This document shows, piece after piece, positions 9,076 to 20,434 of a stretch of DNA of 64,000 bases. Source of the DNA: Thalassococcus arenae (GTDB lineage Bacteria; Pseudomonadota; Alphaproteobacteria; Rhodobacterales; Rhodobacteraceae); the NCBI RefSeq assembly GCF_019104745.1, contig NZ_JAHRWL010000001.1, forward strand, positions 2,188,325-2,252,324. The letters are read 5' to 3'. The position numbers and the translations under genes are program-made. How positions within the stretch are numbered: the stretch's first letter is position 1; every line of letters begins with the position of its first letter. Under the pieces are notes generated by a model, which ran no database searches, had not been told where the DNA came from, and was given only the letters and a program-made list of their open reading frames with translations.

Positions 9076-9213
9076 ATGTTCGGAATTCTTGCAAAGTCGC
9101 TTTTCACCGCCAGCCGGATGCAACTGCGCCATGACCGCTGGACGCCGCCTTCGCAGGGCTATTGGCGCGAGGACATGCTGCTGTTCCGCGATCCGCCGGG
9201 CCGGCGGCGCTGA
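9076..9213 (+). CDS. Small orphan protein (45 aa), divergent from the LysR gene
   Basis: A 45-residue frame begins MFGILAKSLFTASRMQLRHD and ends in an arginine-rich tail. A purine-rich GAAAGGGAAA lies 6-15 bases before its ATG. The frame fills exactly the space between the LysR promoter and the convergent yejF stop: its TGA ends at 9213 and the yejF stop begins at 9214. The amphipathic, basic character resembles small Rhodobacterales proteins, but I do not recognise a family. Existence is supported by the ribosome site and packing only. Confidence 0.55.
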   Translation: MFGILAKSLFTASRMQLRHDRWTPPSQGYWREDMLLFRDPPGRRR

Positions 9214-10805
<1,592 letters not shown>

Positions 10806-10809
<4 letters not shown>

Positions 10810-11990
10810 GAAAACGTCTTTCTGGGATCGAACGCGTCGCGCACCCCTTCGAAGATGAAGACCAGCAGCGACAGCATCACCGCGAACACGGTGAACGCCG
10901 TGAAGGCCAGCCAGGGGGCCTGCAGGTTCTGCTTGGCCTGCAGGGTCAGCTCGCCCAGCGACGGCGCCGACGATGGCAGGCCAAAGCCCAGGAAATCAAG
11001 CGACGCCAGCGTGGCGATGGTGCCGGTGACGATGAAGGGCAGCATGGTCAGCGTCGCCACCATGGCGTTGGGCAGCATGTGGCGGAACATGATCTTCCAG
11101 TTGCTGACGCCAAGCGCCTTGGCCGCGCGGACGTATTCCAGGTTGCGCGCGCGCAGGAACTCCGCCCGGACCACGCCCACCAGAGCCGTCCAGCCGAACA
11201 GGATCGTCAGGAACACGAGCAGCCAGAAACTTCGCCCCAGGATCGCGAACAGGATGATGATGACGTAAAGCGACGGCGTGGCGCCCCAGATCTCGATGAT
11301 GCGCTGAAAGATGAGGTCCAGCCAGCCGCCGAAATAGCCCTGCACGGCACCCGCGATGATCCCGATGACCGACGCGCAGACGGTGACGATCAGGGTGAAC
11401 ACGATCGACAGCCGAAATCCGTAGATCACCCGCGCCACCACGTCGCGCTTGGTGTCGTCGGTGCCCAGCCAGTTCTGGTCGTTGGGCGGCAGCGGGGCCG
11501 CTCCGGGCCGGTCGACCGGCGTGTTGTAGCTATAGGGAATGACGGGCCAGAGCATCCAGCCCTTCTGGAAATCTCCCTCCAGAACCATGCCCTGGTCGAC
11601 CTGCTCGATCAGACCTTCGGGATCGTCAAAGCATTCCTCCAGCCCGCCGGTGCGGATCAGGCATTTGACCTCCGGGTCGCGATAGGCGGCCTCGGTCCGA
11701 AAGTCGCCGCCAAAGGCCGTCTCGGGGTAGAAATTGAAAATCGGCGTGTAGAACTCGCCGCGGTAATTCACCATGATCGGCTTTTCGTTGGCGATGAACT
11801 CGGCGAACAGCGACAGCCCGAACAGGATGCAGAAGATCCACAGCGACCAGAAGGCGCGGCGGTTCTTGCGGAAATTGTTCCAGCGCCGCTTGTTCAGCGG
11901 CGACAGGGTGAACCAGCCGCGCTTCGGCTCGGGGATGACCGGCTTGGCGGGGGCCGGTTCGGGCCGGACGGGTTCGGGTTGCGCGACCAT
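10806..11990 (-). CDS. yejE: Peptide ABC transporter permease (YejE-type)
   Basis: A 394-residue inner-membrane permease. A proline/charge-rich cytoplasmic N-terminus is followed by the first membrane helix (about 48-66), a long periplasmic loop with conserved YREFY-type sequence, and a BPD permease domain with the EAA-like loop RAAKALGVSNWKIMFRHMLPNA. The long loop is typical of YejE. It lies between yejB and yejF with minimal spacing. Confidence 0.93.
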
Positions 11991-11993
11991 CGC

Positions 11994-13079
11994 TCAGCCC
12001 TCCCGCCGCTCGAAGTCGATCCGGGGATCGACGAACACGTACATCAGATCCGACAGGATGCCCACGACCAGCCCCATCAGGCCGAAGATGAACAGCGTGC
12101 CGAAGATCACCGGGTAATCGCGCGCCACCGTGGCCTCGAACCCCAGCCGCCCCAGCCCGTCCAGCGAAAAGATCGTCTCGATGATGATCGACCCGGTAAA
12201 GAAGACACCGATGAAAACCGCCGGAAAGCCCGCGATCACGATCAGCATCGCGTTGCGGAACACGTGGCCATACAGCACGCGGCTTTCCTTGAGCCCCTTG
12301 GCGCGGGCGGTCATCACGTATTGCTTCTTGATCTCGTCCAGGAACGAATTCTTGGTCAGCAGCGTCAGCGTGGCAAAGGCCGAAATGGTCGAGGCCAACA
12401 CCGGCAGCGTGATATGCCAGAAGTAATCGCCGATCTTACCCAGCAGCGTCAGGTCTTCCCAGTTGTCCGACGTCAGCCCGCGCAGGGGGAAGATCTGGTA
12501 ATACGACCCGCCCGCGAACAGCACCAGCAGCAGGATCGCGAACAGGAAACCCGGGATCGCGTAGGCCACGATGATGACCCCGGATGTCCAGGTGTCAAAG
12601 GACGACCCGTCGCGCACCGCCTTGCGGATGCCCAGCGGGATCGACACCAGGTAGGCGATCATCGTCGACCACAGCCCCAGCGAGATCGAGACCGGCATCT
12701 TTTCCATCACCAGGTCGATCACCCCGATCGACCGGAAATAGCTTTCGCCGAAATCCAGCCGCATGTAGTTCCACATCATGTTCAGGAACCGCTCGAGCGG
12801 CGGCTTGTCGAACCCGAATTCCTTTTCCAGCTCCTCGATGAATTCCTTGGGCAATCCCCGCGCGCCGATATAGCCGCTGTCCGAACCAAAGGTCTCCTCG
12901 CCCAGGTCGTTGCCGCCACCGGCAAAACCCGAAAAGACGTCACCTTCGCCCTGCATCTGGGCGATGATCTGTTCGATCGGGCCGCCGGGCACGAACTGCA
13001 CCAGCGAAAAGTTGATGATCATGATCCCCAGAAGGGTCGGGATCACCAGCAGCAGACGTCTGAGGATATAGGCGCCCAC
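11994..13079 (-). CDS. yejB: Peptide ABC transporter permease (YejB-type)
   Basis: A 361-residue permease beginning with the family hallmark [20 protein letters not shown]. It contains a YejB-type acidic insertion after the first helix and an EAA loop ([20 protein letters not shown]). It is three bases upstream of yejE and four bases downstream of yejA, so all four yej genes form one transcript. Confidence 0.94.
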   Translation of the reverse strand: MGAYILRRLLLVIPTLLGIMIINFSLVQFVPGGPIEQIIAQMQGEGDVFSGFAGGGNDLGEETFGSDSGYIGARGLPKEFIEELEKEFGFDKPPLERFLNMMWNYMRLDFGESYFRSIGVIDLVMEKMPVSISLGLWSTMIAYLVSIPLGIRKAVRDGSSFDTWTSGVIIVAYAIPGFLFAILLLVLFAGGSYYQIFPLRGLTSDNWEDLTLLGKIGDYFWHITLPVLASTISAFATLTLLTKNSFLDEIKKQYVMTARAKGLKESRVLYGHVFRNAMLIVIAGFPAVFIGVFFTGSIIIETIFSLDGLGRLGFEATVARDYPVIFGTLFIFGLMGLVVGILSDLMYVFVDPRIDFERREG

Positions 13080-13083
13080 CGAT

Positions 13084-15015
13084 TTACCTCAGCGCACCGG
13101 CAGCCTTGAGCGCCTCGTATTTCTCCTGGTTGAACCACCAGAAATCGAGATAGCCCACCTGATAGGGTGGCAGGTTCTCGGGATGCTCGAAGATGTCATA
13201 GGCCGCGATCCAGTTTTCGGCGACATAGCCGCCCAGGGCGACGACGCGTTCATAGCGTAAGGCGCGGTCCAGCGCGCGCAGCGCCGCGATCTCGTCCTCG
13301 CGGTTGGTGGTGTCCAGCGCCTTGGTGATGATCGCGTCGACCAGCGGGCTTTGCAGCGTCGCGCGATTGTAGGACGACACCGCCGCGGTCTCCGACCCGT
13401 ACATCTGCCGCAGGCCGGTGCCTGCCTGCAGGAACGGGAAGTAGTTCGAGTAGATCAGCTGGTAATCCTTGTCGAGATAGCGCGAGGTGAACTGCGCGGT
13501 GTCGATCTTTTCCACCGACGCATCGATGCCGTAATCGTTCAGCGTGCCGACATAGGTCGTCACCAGCGCCTCGACCGTGTCGGAAGTCGACGACGACAGC
13601 ATGAATTGCAGCGTCATCACCTCGCCCGCCGCGTTGCGCAGCTTGCCGTCGTCGGCGACGTTCCAGCCCGCATCGGCCAGCAACCGCAGGGCGCGCCGCT
13701 TGTTGCGCCGGTCGACCGTGCTGCCTGGGTCGGAGGTGTGAGGCACGACCGCGTCTTCGGTCATCATCTCGGCCGGAACCAGGTCGCCCAGGCTTTCCAG
13801 AAGTTCCTTTTCCTTGCCCTCGGGCGGTCCCATCGCGGCGATCTCGCTGCCCTCGACGAAGGACGTGATCTGCGACGTCAACCCGTATTGCAACGAGTCG
13901 CGCGTCCATTCGAAGTTGAAGGCCAGTTGCAGCGCCTCGCGCACCGTGCGGTTGTCCAGCGGCGCCTTGACGGTGTTGAAGATGACGCCGGCCGAATTGG
14001 GTGGGTTGCCGTCGGGGATGACCTGTTTCTTGACCCAGCCCTTGTCCAGGGCCGGAAAGTCGTAACCGGTCGCCCAACGCTTGGTCGAGCCTTCGACGCG
14101 GAAATTGTAGATGCCTGCCTTGAACGCCTCGAACTCCGCGGCCTCTTCGGCGAAATACTCGATGCGGATGCGGTCAAAGTTATGGCGGCCCTTGTTCACC
14201 GGCAGGTGCCAGCCCCAGTAATCGGGGTTGCGTTCGTAGACCACGTAGCGGTTGATCTCGTAATCGCCGACCACGTAGGGGCCGCTGGCCATCGGCGACA
14301 GCAGGCTGGGTTCGTCCAGCCGTTCGCCGGTTTCCTCGTACCAGGCCTTGGAAAAGATCGGTGTGCCGCCGACCTGGCTGACCAGCGACCGGCGCGGAAT
14401 GCCGTCGACGAAGGTGTAGCGCATGGTGTGGTCGTCGATCACCTCGGCGCCGCTGATCCGTTCCTTGACCGCGCGCGCATATGACCGGATTCCCTGTTCC
14501 AGAAACAGGTTGTGGGTGAACAGCGCGTCATGCGCGGTGATCGGCTCTCCGTTGGAAAACCGCGCCTCCTTGCGCATGTGAAAGATGCATTCGGTCTTGT
14601 TCTTGGGGTATTCGACCGCCTCGGCGATCAGGCAATAGGCGTCGGTGATGCTGTCACCGGGGACCACACCCTCGAACAGGCTGTCGGTGAACATCGCCTC
14701 GGCGACGCAGCCCGAACTGGATTCGGGCCGGCCCTTGCTGGCCCATCGGTTGAAGCCGTCGAAGGTGCCGCGGTTCGACAGGGTGATCTGTCCGCCCTTG
14801 GGCGCGTCCGGGTTCACGTAGGAAAAGTGTTCGAACCCTTCCGGATAGGCAAGATCGCCATAGAAGGAATATCCATGGGCGCGGACCAGCTCCGCGCCAT
14901 GCGAGCCCGCCCAGCCCGGGCGCGGTATGCCGCCCAGGCCGGTTGCGGCGGCGGCGCCCAGCAAAACCAGCGTGTCGCGGCGGGTCGGATGGTTCTTCGG
15001 CGGTTGTTCGGACAT
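13084..15015 (-). CDS. yejA: Peptide ABC transporter, extracellular solute-binding protein (YejA-type)
   Basis: A 643-residue family 5 solute-binding protein. The N-terminus [19 protein letters not shown] is a twin-arginine signal. The mature start [23 protein letters not shown] and ending [15 protein letters not shown] are typical of YejA. I chose ATG 15015, preceded by GAAGGGAAGG, over an upstream in-frame ATG at 15087 that would add a non-signal extension. It heads yejABEF, with an inverted repeat and a near-FNR site 59-84 bases upstream. Confidence 0.94.
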   Translation of the reverse strand: MSEQPPKNHPTRRDTLVLLGAAAATGLGGIPRPGWAGSHGAELVRAHGYSFYGDLAYPEGFEHFSYVNPDAPKGGQITLSNRGTFDGFNRWASKGRPESSSGCVAEAMFTDSLFEGVVPGDSITDAYCLIAEAVEYPKNKTECIFHMRKEARFSNGEPITAHDALFTHNLFLEQGIRSYARAVKERISGAEVIDDHTMRYTFVDGIPRRSLVSQVGGTPIFSKAWYEETGERLDEPSLLSPMASGPYVVGDYEINRYVVYERNPDYWGWHLPVNKGRHNFDRIRIEYFAEEAAEFEAFKAGIYNFRVEGSTKRWATGYDFPALDKGWVKKQVIPDGNPPNSAGVIFNTVKAPLDNRTVREALQLAFNFEWTRDSLQYGLTSQITSFVEGSEIAAMGPPEGKEKELLESLGDLVPAEMMTEDAVVPHTSDPGSTVDRRNKRRALRLLADAGWNVADDGKLRNAAGEVMTLQFMLSSSTSDTVEALVTTYVGTLNDYGIDASVEKIDTAQFTSRYLDKDYQLIYSNYFPFLQAGTGLRQMYGSETAAVSSYNRATLQSPLVDAIITKALDTTNREDEIAALRALDRALRYERVVALGGYVAENWIAAYDIFEHPENLPPYQVGYLDFWWFNQEKYEALKAAGALR

Positions 15016-15073
15016 CGGCCTTCCCTTCGTGCGCGGGGTTTTTACGCTTTTCCAGATAAAGTAGGGCGCGCGA

Positions 15074-15099
15074 TTGACCACATTCAAGTTGAGAATGTG
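15074..15099. promoter_or_regulatory. Candidate operator upstream of yejA (FNR-like site and inverted repeat)
   Basis: TTGACCACATTCAA (15074-15087) keeps the outer TTGA-N6-TCAA of an FNR box but has a non-consensus inner base. Overlapping it is a perfect 7-bp inverted repeat, CACATTC-N7-GAATGTG (15079-15099). Either could regulate yejABEF; nothing here decides which protein binds. Confidence 0.4.
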
Positions 15100-15162
15100 T
15101 GAGCGGGCGGGATCGGCGGCCGTTCCGCCGCGATTATCTCGGCTTGGTCCCGCAAAAGTGAA

Positions 15163-15191
15163 AAGCCGCGACCCTTTCGGGTGCGCGGCTT
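15163..15191 (-). terminator. Intrinsic terminator after cycM
   Basis: An AAGCCGCG...CGCGGCTT hairpin with inner ACCC/GGGT pairing is followed in the minus direction by TTTTCACTTTTG. It lies 27 bases after the cytochrome stop. Confidence 0.75.
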
Positions 15192-15217
15192 GACGTGTTT
15201 CGCGGTGTTGCGGCGGG

Positions 15218-15727
15218 TCAGCCGTCCAGCGCGTCCAGATAGACGATCAGGTTTGCGCGGTCTTCCGGCTTGGCCAGGCCGTTGAAGGCCATCGAGGTGC
15301 CCGGCGCCCAGCCCTTGGGGTTTTCCAGGAAGGCGTTGAGGTTCTCCGGGGTCCATGCCTCGCTTTCCGGCAGCGCACCGGAATAGTTGAAGCCATCGAC
15401 CGCGCCGATCTGGCGGCCGACGACGCCGTGCAGGTAGGGGCCGGTGGCGTTGGCGCCGGCTTCAACCTTGTGGCAGGCGCGGCACTTGCCGAACACCTTT
15501 TCGCCCGCGCCGGCATCGGCCGAGGCCAGCAGCGTCGCGAAATCCACCTCTTCCTCGGGCTCGGCAGCTTCGGATTCGCCGGTCTCGATCACGTAGGCCG
15601 CCACTTCGTCGCCATGGCCTCCGCCGACGTGATACAGCGATTCCGCCGCCCATTTGCCCAGCAGAAAGACCAGAAGCGAGCCGCACACGCCGCCCAGCAC
15701 CTTGGTGAATGTCATCGTGTCCAGCAT
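15218..15727 (-). CDS. cycM: Membrane-anchored cytochrome c (c552/cy type, CycM)
   Basis: A 169-residue class I cytochrome c with an uncleaved N-terminal anchor (TMTFTKVLGGVCGSLLVFLL), an acidic linker (EAAEPEEEVDF) and a heme site CRACH near residue 82. The C-terminal GWAPGTSMAFNGL supplies the methionine ligand. It resembles Paracoccus c552 and Rhodobacter cy, which carry electrons from bc1 to terminal oxidases. It is divergent from pheA, and a terminator follows. Confidence 0.93.
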   Translation of the reverse strand: MLDTMTFTKVLGGVCGSLLVFLLGKWAAESLYHVGGGHGDEVAAYVIETGESEAAEPEEEVDFATLLASADAGAGEKVFGKCRACHKVEAGANATGPYLHGVVGRQIGAVDGFNYSGALPESEAWTPENLNAFLENPKGWAPGTSMAFNGLAKPEDRANLIVYLDALDG

Positions 15728-15849
15728 CGCACGTCCATCTTCAATGATCCTGTTTCCGGCGCGTATCTATTGCTTCCCTTCACCCGAGGCAAGGTATAGA
15801 AGGCGCGACCAAACGCCCGCACCCCGCGGAAATCTTGGGATCGCCTTCC

Positions 15850-16683
15850 ATGACCAGACGCATCGCCTTCCAGGGAGAACCGGGCGCCTATTCCGATCAG
15901 GCCTGCCGCGAGGCGCGTCCCGACATGGAAACGCTGCCCTGCCGCACCTTCGAGGATGTCATCAACGCGGTGCGGGGCGGCGATGCCGAACTGGCGATGC
16001 TGCCGGTGGAAAACTCGACCTATGGCCGCGTCGCCGACATCCACCGCCTGCTGCCCGAATCCGGCCTGCGGATCGTCGACGAGGCGTTCGTGCGCGTCCA
16101 TATCAGCCTGATGGCCTTGCCCGGCGTTCAGATCGAGGATCTCAGGACCGTGCGTGCGCACCTGGTTCTGCTGCCGCAGGCGCGCAGCTTTCTCAAGCAA
16201 TACGGCATCCGCGGCGAAGCCGCCGCCGACAGCGCCGGGGCCGCGGCCGAGATCGCGCGACACGGCCTGCGCGACGTTGGCGCGCTGGCCTCGGACCTGG
16301 CGGCGGAGCTGAACGGGCTGCATATCCTGGCCCGCCATATCGAGGACCACGCCCACAACACCACGCGGTTCCTCATCATGGGCCGCAAGGCTGATCACAG
16401 CCCGCGCGGCGAACACGGCATGATGACCACCTTCGTCTTTCAGGTCCGCAACATTCCCGCCGCGCTCTACAAGGCGATGGGCGGTTTCGCGACCAATGGC
16501 GTCAACATGACCAAGCTGGAAAGCTACATGGTCGGCGGGTCGTTCACCGCCACGCAGTTCTACGCCGATATCGAAGGTCATCCCGACGATCCGCCGGTGC
16601 GCCGGGCGCTCGAGGAACTGGATTACTTCACAGACATGCTGGAAATCCTCGGCGTCTACCCGCGCGATCCGCGGCGCGACTGA
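15850..16683 (+). CDS. pheA: Prephenate dehydratase with ACT regulatory domain
   Basis: A 277-residue enzyme that converts prephenate to phenylpyruvate for phenylalanine synthesis. The catalytic part begins with IAFQGEPGAYSDQA and contains ENSTYGRV; a C-terminal ACT domain has NIPAALYKAMGGFATNGVNM and the phenylalanine-binding ESYMVGG. There is no chorismate mutase domain, as usual in alphaproteobacteria. I use ATG 15850; a TTG at 15835 is in frame. Confidence 0.96.
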   Translation: MTRRIAFQGEPGAYSDQACREARPDMETLPCRTFEDVINAVRGGDAELAMLPVENSTYGRVADIHRLLPESGLRIVDEAFVRVHISLMALPGVQIEDLRTVRAHLVLLPQARSFLKQYGIRGEAAADSAGAAAEIARHGLRDVGALASDLAAELNGLHILARHIEDHAHNTTRFLIMGRKADHSPRGEHGMMTTFVFQVRNIPAALYKAMGGFATNGVNMTKLESYMVGGSFTATQFYADIEGHPDDPPVRRALEELDYFTDMLEILGVYPRDPRRD

Positions 16684-16707
16684 CGGGCGGGGCGAACGGG
16701 GGCCGCG

Positions 16708-17196
16708 ATGACGGAACGCATTCTTGCAACCATCGGCGCGTCGCCGGGACGGCGCCTGCTGGGCGTGGGCGCGCTGGTCGGGCTGGGCGTCCTGCTGATC
16801 TGGCTGGCTTTGACTACCGGCGCCATGCCGGCGGCGGCCGTCGCGCTGTTGCTGGTGCTGGGCATCGCCGCGCTGGCCGCCGCGCAGGTGATGTGGCGCG
16901 CCACCGCGCTCGAGATCATCCTGACCGAGGACGAGTTGCGCGACAGCGCCGGCACCGTCCTGGCCCGCATCGACGAGATCGAAAAGGTCGACCGCGGCAT
17001 GTTCGCGATGAAGCCGTCGAACGGGTTCACCCTGCTGATGAAATCGCCCCAGGCGCGGGCCTGGCGACCTGGGCTTTGGTGGCGGATGGGCAAGCGGGTG
17101 GCGATCGGCGGCGTGACCTCGGGCGGCAAGACCCGCCCGGTGGCCGATATCCTGACCCACAAGGTGCAGGAACGGAAACAGGCGGGACCGAACTGA
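16708..17196 (+). CDS. Hypothetical two-helix membrane protein
   Basis: A 162-residue protein with two hydrophobic helices (about 17-35 and 40-60) followed by a soluble ~95-residue region (ALEIILTEDELRDSAGTVLARIDEIEKVDRG) that looks like a small membrane-proximal PH-like beta fold. It lies 24 bases after pheA and may be co-transcribed. I do not recognise a named family. Confidence 0.75.
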   Translation: MTERILATIGASPGRRLLGVGALVGLGVLLIWLALTTGAMPAAAVALLLVLGIAALAAAQVMWRATALEIILTEDELRDSAGTVLARIDEIEKVDRGMFAMKPSNGFTLLMKSPQARAWRPGLWWRMGKRVAIGGVTSGGKTRPVADILTHKVQERKQAGPN

Positions 17197-17236
17197 TCCC
17201 GCCTGCCTCGGCTCTCTCTCGTCTTGGTCGTTCAGA

Positions 17237-17908
17237 TCAGGATGCGCAATCCGTCTGGTTCTCGGCATTGTTGTGGCACAGCGAGTTGCCCGGTGCCTCG
17301 TCGTCGCCATTGCCCCAGCCGTTGTCTTCGCGGACCCGGTCGTTTTCGCCCAGGAAGATCACCTGAGGTGCGAAACGCGGGCGGGTGAACGAATAGGTCT
17401 TGATGTCGAAGGCGGCCAGTCCGGCGTCGAAGATCGGATCGTACCAGTCGCGCGTCTCCACCAGGATCATCTGGTCACCCGACGCCATGATCGGCAGACG
17501 GTCGGTCATGTTGGCCAGGTCGGCATTGGTCAGCTCGGCAAAGTCGCCCCGGGCACGCGACCAGACGATCTTGTATTCGCCGTTGCCGCTGTTGCCGCGG
17601 TTCCGGTAGGTCACCACGGTGATCCGCAGGTCGGTTGCCGGCGATTGCGACTTGGTCAGGTGCAGAAGCAGGTTGTAGGCATTGTCGATATAGGTCTCGT
17701 CCACCTTGTCGGTCTCGCGCGACAGCGCGTCGCCGATGGTGTAGTTGGCCTTCTGGTTGACGCTCTGCTGGCGCATCACGTCGAAATAGACCCAGCTTGC
17801 ACAGAAGAGCAGGATGAGAAGCGGGAAGATGATGACCGCTTCGATGGTGATGTTGCCGTCGTCGGCGCGCGCAAAGCGCGCCAGGCGGTTCTTGATCAGG
17901 CTCGGCAT
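17237..17908 (-). CDS. TadE-like pilus/surface assembly protein
   Basis: A 223-residue protein with a prepilin-like start: basic ~17 residues, then DDGNITIEAVIIFPLLILLFCASWVYFD, where the Glu five residues into the helix is typical of TadE pseudopilins. The rest is extracytoplasmic and ends with two cysteines. Its ATG overlaps the stop of the upstream gene by one base. It is the third gene of a trio; no TadA/B/C or RcpA gene is visible here. Confidence 0.8.
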   Translation of the reverse strand: MPSLIKNRLARFARADDGNITIEAVIIFPLLILLFCASWVYFDVMRQQSVNQKANYTIGDALSRETDKVDETYIDNAYNLLLHLTKSQSPATDLRITVVTYRNRGNSGNGEYKIVWSRARGDFAELTNADLANMTDRLPIMASGDQMILVETRDWYDPIFDAGLAAFDIKTYSFTRPRFAPQVIFLGENDRVREDNGWGNGDDEAPGNSLCHNNAENQTDCAS

Positions 17909-18444
17909 CAGATCGGCTCCTGCACGAAGGCTGCGAAGGCGACGAGGCCGGTATAGCCGTGCGCGTCGACGGGCAGCGAGTTGGCGAGCATGCTGGTGGG
18001 CGCGATCGGGTTGTACTTGTAGCACGCCCGCAGCAGCATCAGTTCATTGTCCCCACCGTTGTGGAAAGTCCGCAGGGGACGAACCGGATGGGCGGCGTCG
18101 TAGCAGTCGGCAGACGGCTGCGGGCCGGTCCAGTTGCGCAGGTCCAGCGGGATCATCTCCAGCCGCAGCGTGCTGGCACAATCCGTCAGGATGGGCGCGG
18201 CGTCGCAGATCGCGGCCTTCAGCGTGTCGTGGGTGTGCTCGGTGCCGGTGTTCAACCGGACATCGCGCACCACCGAGTCGAGCCCGCGTTCCAGCGCCGT
18301 GTGGCGCATCGACAGGGCACCCATTTCCATCGTCGAGATGATGGTCAGGGCAAAGAGCGGAACCCACAGCGCGAACGCGATCGTCGAGGTGCCGTCTTCT
18401 TCCGCGCCGAACCGGCGCAGGCGGTTTTTCAGGTTCCAGGTCAT
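17908..18444 (-). CDS. TadE-like pilus/surface assembly protein
   Basis: A 178-residue protein with the same design: MTWNLKNRLRRFGAEEDGTS, then a single hydrophobic helix (TIAFALWVPLFALTIISTME) and a periplasmic domain with several cysteines. It overlaps the upstream VWA gene by four bases and the downstream gene by one. It is probably a minor pseudopilin or envelope partner of the VWA protein. Confidence 0.8.
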   Translation of the reverse strand: MTWNLKNRLRRFGAEEDGTSTIAFALWVPLFALTIISTMEMGALSMRHTALERGLDSVVRDVRLNTGTEHTHDTLKAAICDAAPILTDCASTLRLEMIPLDLRNWTGPQPSADCYDAAHPVRPLRTFHNGGDNELMLLRACYKYNPIAPTSMLANSLPVDAHGYTGLVAFAAFVQEPI

Positions 18445-20111
18445 TGGGTCAGCCTCAGACGGTTGATGGTGCGGGCGATCGAGGTGAACGCGTCGGCGAT
18501 CTCGATGCCTTCCACCGGGAAGTAGTGGGCGGGAGACGAAGCGCAGTCGCGCATGGCGTCCTGGCCTTCCTGGGGCGCCTCGAAGCCGATGGCGAAGACG
18601 GTGATCCCCGCCTGGCGCGCCTTCTGGCAGACCGTGGACAGCCGCGCGTCGGCTTCCGGTCCGTCGATCAGGTCGTCATCGCCGGCATAGTACAGACCGG
18701 CATACTGGCTGTAGCTCGACCATCCGTCATAATACGGCTCCTGGTAGAACCGGAAGGCGGCGGCGCGGGTCCCCCAGCGGGCGAACACCTCTTCCCAGGT
18801 CAGCTGACGCAGGTTGCTGTTCGAGCTGTAGGTATGCGGATCGTCGTCATACTTGTCGTTCCACGAACCGCCGCGATAGGCCGGCCAGTAATAGACATCG
18901 TTGTTGTCGCCCGGCTGATCCTTGACGCGGATCGACGACCGGTCGTTCGACGGATCGCTGTCGTTCCGGTCGTCCAGGAAGATCGGCGACAGACCGGTCT
19001 TGTACTCGTCCTTGATGTCGTACTGGGTGGTGTTCTTGCCGTCGGTCATCAGAACGACGATCTTGAGCACCATGTCCTCGTCGAAGGCATAGGGGCGGCC
19101 CGATGCGGCGGGGACGATATGACCGTCGCCGATCATGTCGTTGACCACCGATTGCGTGCCGGGATCCAGCAGGGCGGTGCCCCACTTCATGCCCAGGTCG
19201 ATCGCGGTGTTGCCGAACGCATCGAGCGAGTCGATGTGGTTCTTCAACGCCGTCTTGTCGGCCGAGTGAACCATGATCTTGCCGTAGTCGCTGGCGGCGC
19301 ACCACGGGCTGGGGATCTCGGTGGTGTGCCGGTTGGTGGTCCAGCGGTCGAAATGGCTCAGCTTGTCCAGTTCGGTGTTGCGGTCGATCCCGGTCGACTG
19401 GAAGGCCGAGTCGGGGAAGATCGCGCAGGACGAATAGTCGTGCTCGTCGCTCATGGTGTAGTAGTTCTTGAGCGTCGAACCCATGTTCACCGTGGCGTTG
19501 TAGGGCACGATCGACACCGTGGTCAGGCCGGCATCGTCGTCACGGATCACCGTGTCCACGAATTCCTTGGCCGCGACCTTGAGGTTGTCGATCTTCGAGT
19601 TGCTGCTCATCGAGCCGGAGATATCCAGCACCAACGAGATCTCGATGTTGCCGATACCTTCCTGGGCGGTCGAAACACCCTCGGCGCGCAGGAAATCCTC
19701 GCCCAGCATCTGCAGCACGGCCGCCGGCATGTTCACCGACCCGTCCGCGGTCACCCGGCGCAGGCCGATGCCTTCGGTCACCTCGATGTTGCCCAGGGCA
19801 TCATCAAGCTGCATCTTGTCGAAGTAATCGGTCACGACGACCTGCGGATCGATGGTCTGATCCAGGTCGGCAGCGGCCAGAACCGCGCGGTCAAGCGTGT
19901 TCTGCAGCTTGGTCCGCTTGACCTCGGCATACATCATGTCGACGCCGATGCCGCCGAAGACCACCATGGCCAGCGCACCGACCACGCCGAAATACGACAA
20001 GCTTCCCGTTTCGTCTTTCCAGAAGCGTCCGCAAACGCTGTTGCGCGCCCTGGCTAGTACCCGGCGCGCGGATCCAGGGAGATCCGTACGCAATTTGAAC
20101 TCATTTTTCAT
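18441..20111 (-). CDS. TadG-like protein with von Willebrand factor A domain
   Basis: A 556-residue protein: basic N-terminus, TadE/G-type hydrophobic helix (about 39-60, GSLSYFGVVGALAMVVFGGI), then a VWA domain with the metal site DISGSMSS near residue 163. Aromatic and aspartate-rich inserts follow. I use ATG 20111, directly after GTG 20114, because AGGAAGGG is better spaced. It leads the three-gene operon. The predicted role is adhesion or pilus anchoring at the cell surface. Confidence 0.87.
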   Translation of the reverse strand: MKNEFKLRTDLPGSARRVLARARNSVCGRFWKDETGSLSYFGVVGALAMVVFGGIGVDMMYAEVKRTKLQNTLDRAVLAAADLDQTIDPQVVVTDYFDKMQLDDALGNIEVTEGIGLRRVTADGSVNMPAAVLQMLGEDFLRAEGVSTAQEGIGNIEISLVLDISGSMSSNSKIDNLKVAAKEFVDTVIRDDDAGLTTVSIVPYNATVNMGSTLKNYYTMSDEHDYSSCAIFPDSAFQSTGIDRNTELDKLSHFDRWTTNRHTTEIPSPWCAASDYGKIMVHSADKTALKNHIDSLDAFGNTAIDLGMKWGTALLDPGTQSVVNDMIGDGHIVPAASGRPYAFDEDMVLKIVVLMTDGKNTTQYDIKDEYKTGLSPIFLDDRNDSDPSNDRSSIRVKDQPGDNNDVYYWPAYRGGSWNDKYDDDPHTYSSNSNLRQLTWEEVFARWGTRAAAFRFYQEPYYDGWSSYSQYAGLYYAGDDDLIDGPEADARLSTVCQKARQAGITVFAIGFEAPQEGQDAMRDCASSPAHYFPVEGIEIADAFTSIARTINRLRLTQ

Positions 20112-20434
20112 CACGACCCTTCCTTCCGGGTTAGCCCGGTTTTCGGCGCAAGACGCACTTTTAGACAGTGTCTTTATGCCGGGGGATGATGGCCAAAATT
20201 GGGCTGTTGATGTCCGAAATTTTTATATTTTTCAGTGGTTTGGTGGACAATCGGCGTGCTGGGGGCTGACTGTTTCCCACACCGCGACGGTGCGTCCGGT
20301 TTGGGTCCGGATTCGGTCTCAGGAATAAACGGAAAAACCGGTTGGGGTCATAAACCGGCTATGGTTATCGTGGCGTTAAGGTTCTGCGCAAAAAATAATC
20401 ACCAGTCAGCAGGGCCCCCACAGCGGAGGATCAC
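20112..20434. other. Intergenic region between the tadG-like gene and gdh
   Basis: This 323-base divergent spacer is clearly AT-richer than its flanks, including a run around TTTTTATATTTTTCAG near 20220. It must hold promoters for both transcripts. I see no RNA gene, FNR box or credible small frame with a ribosome site. Confidence 0.6.
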
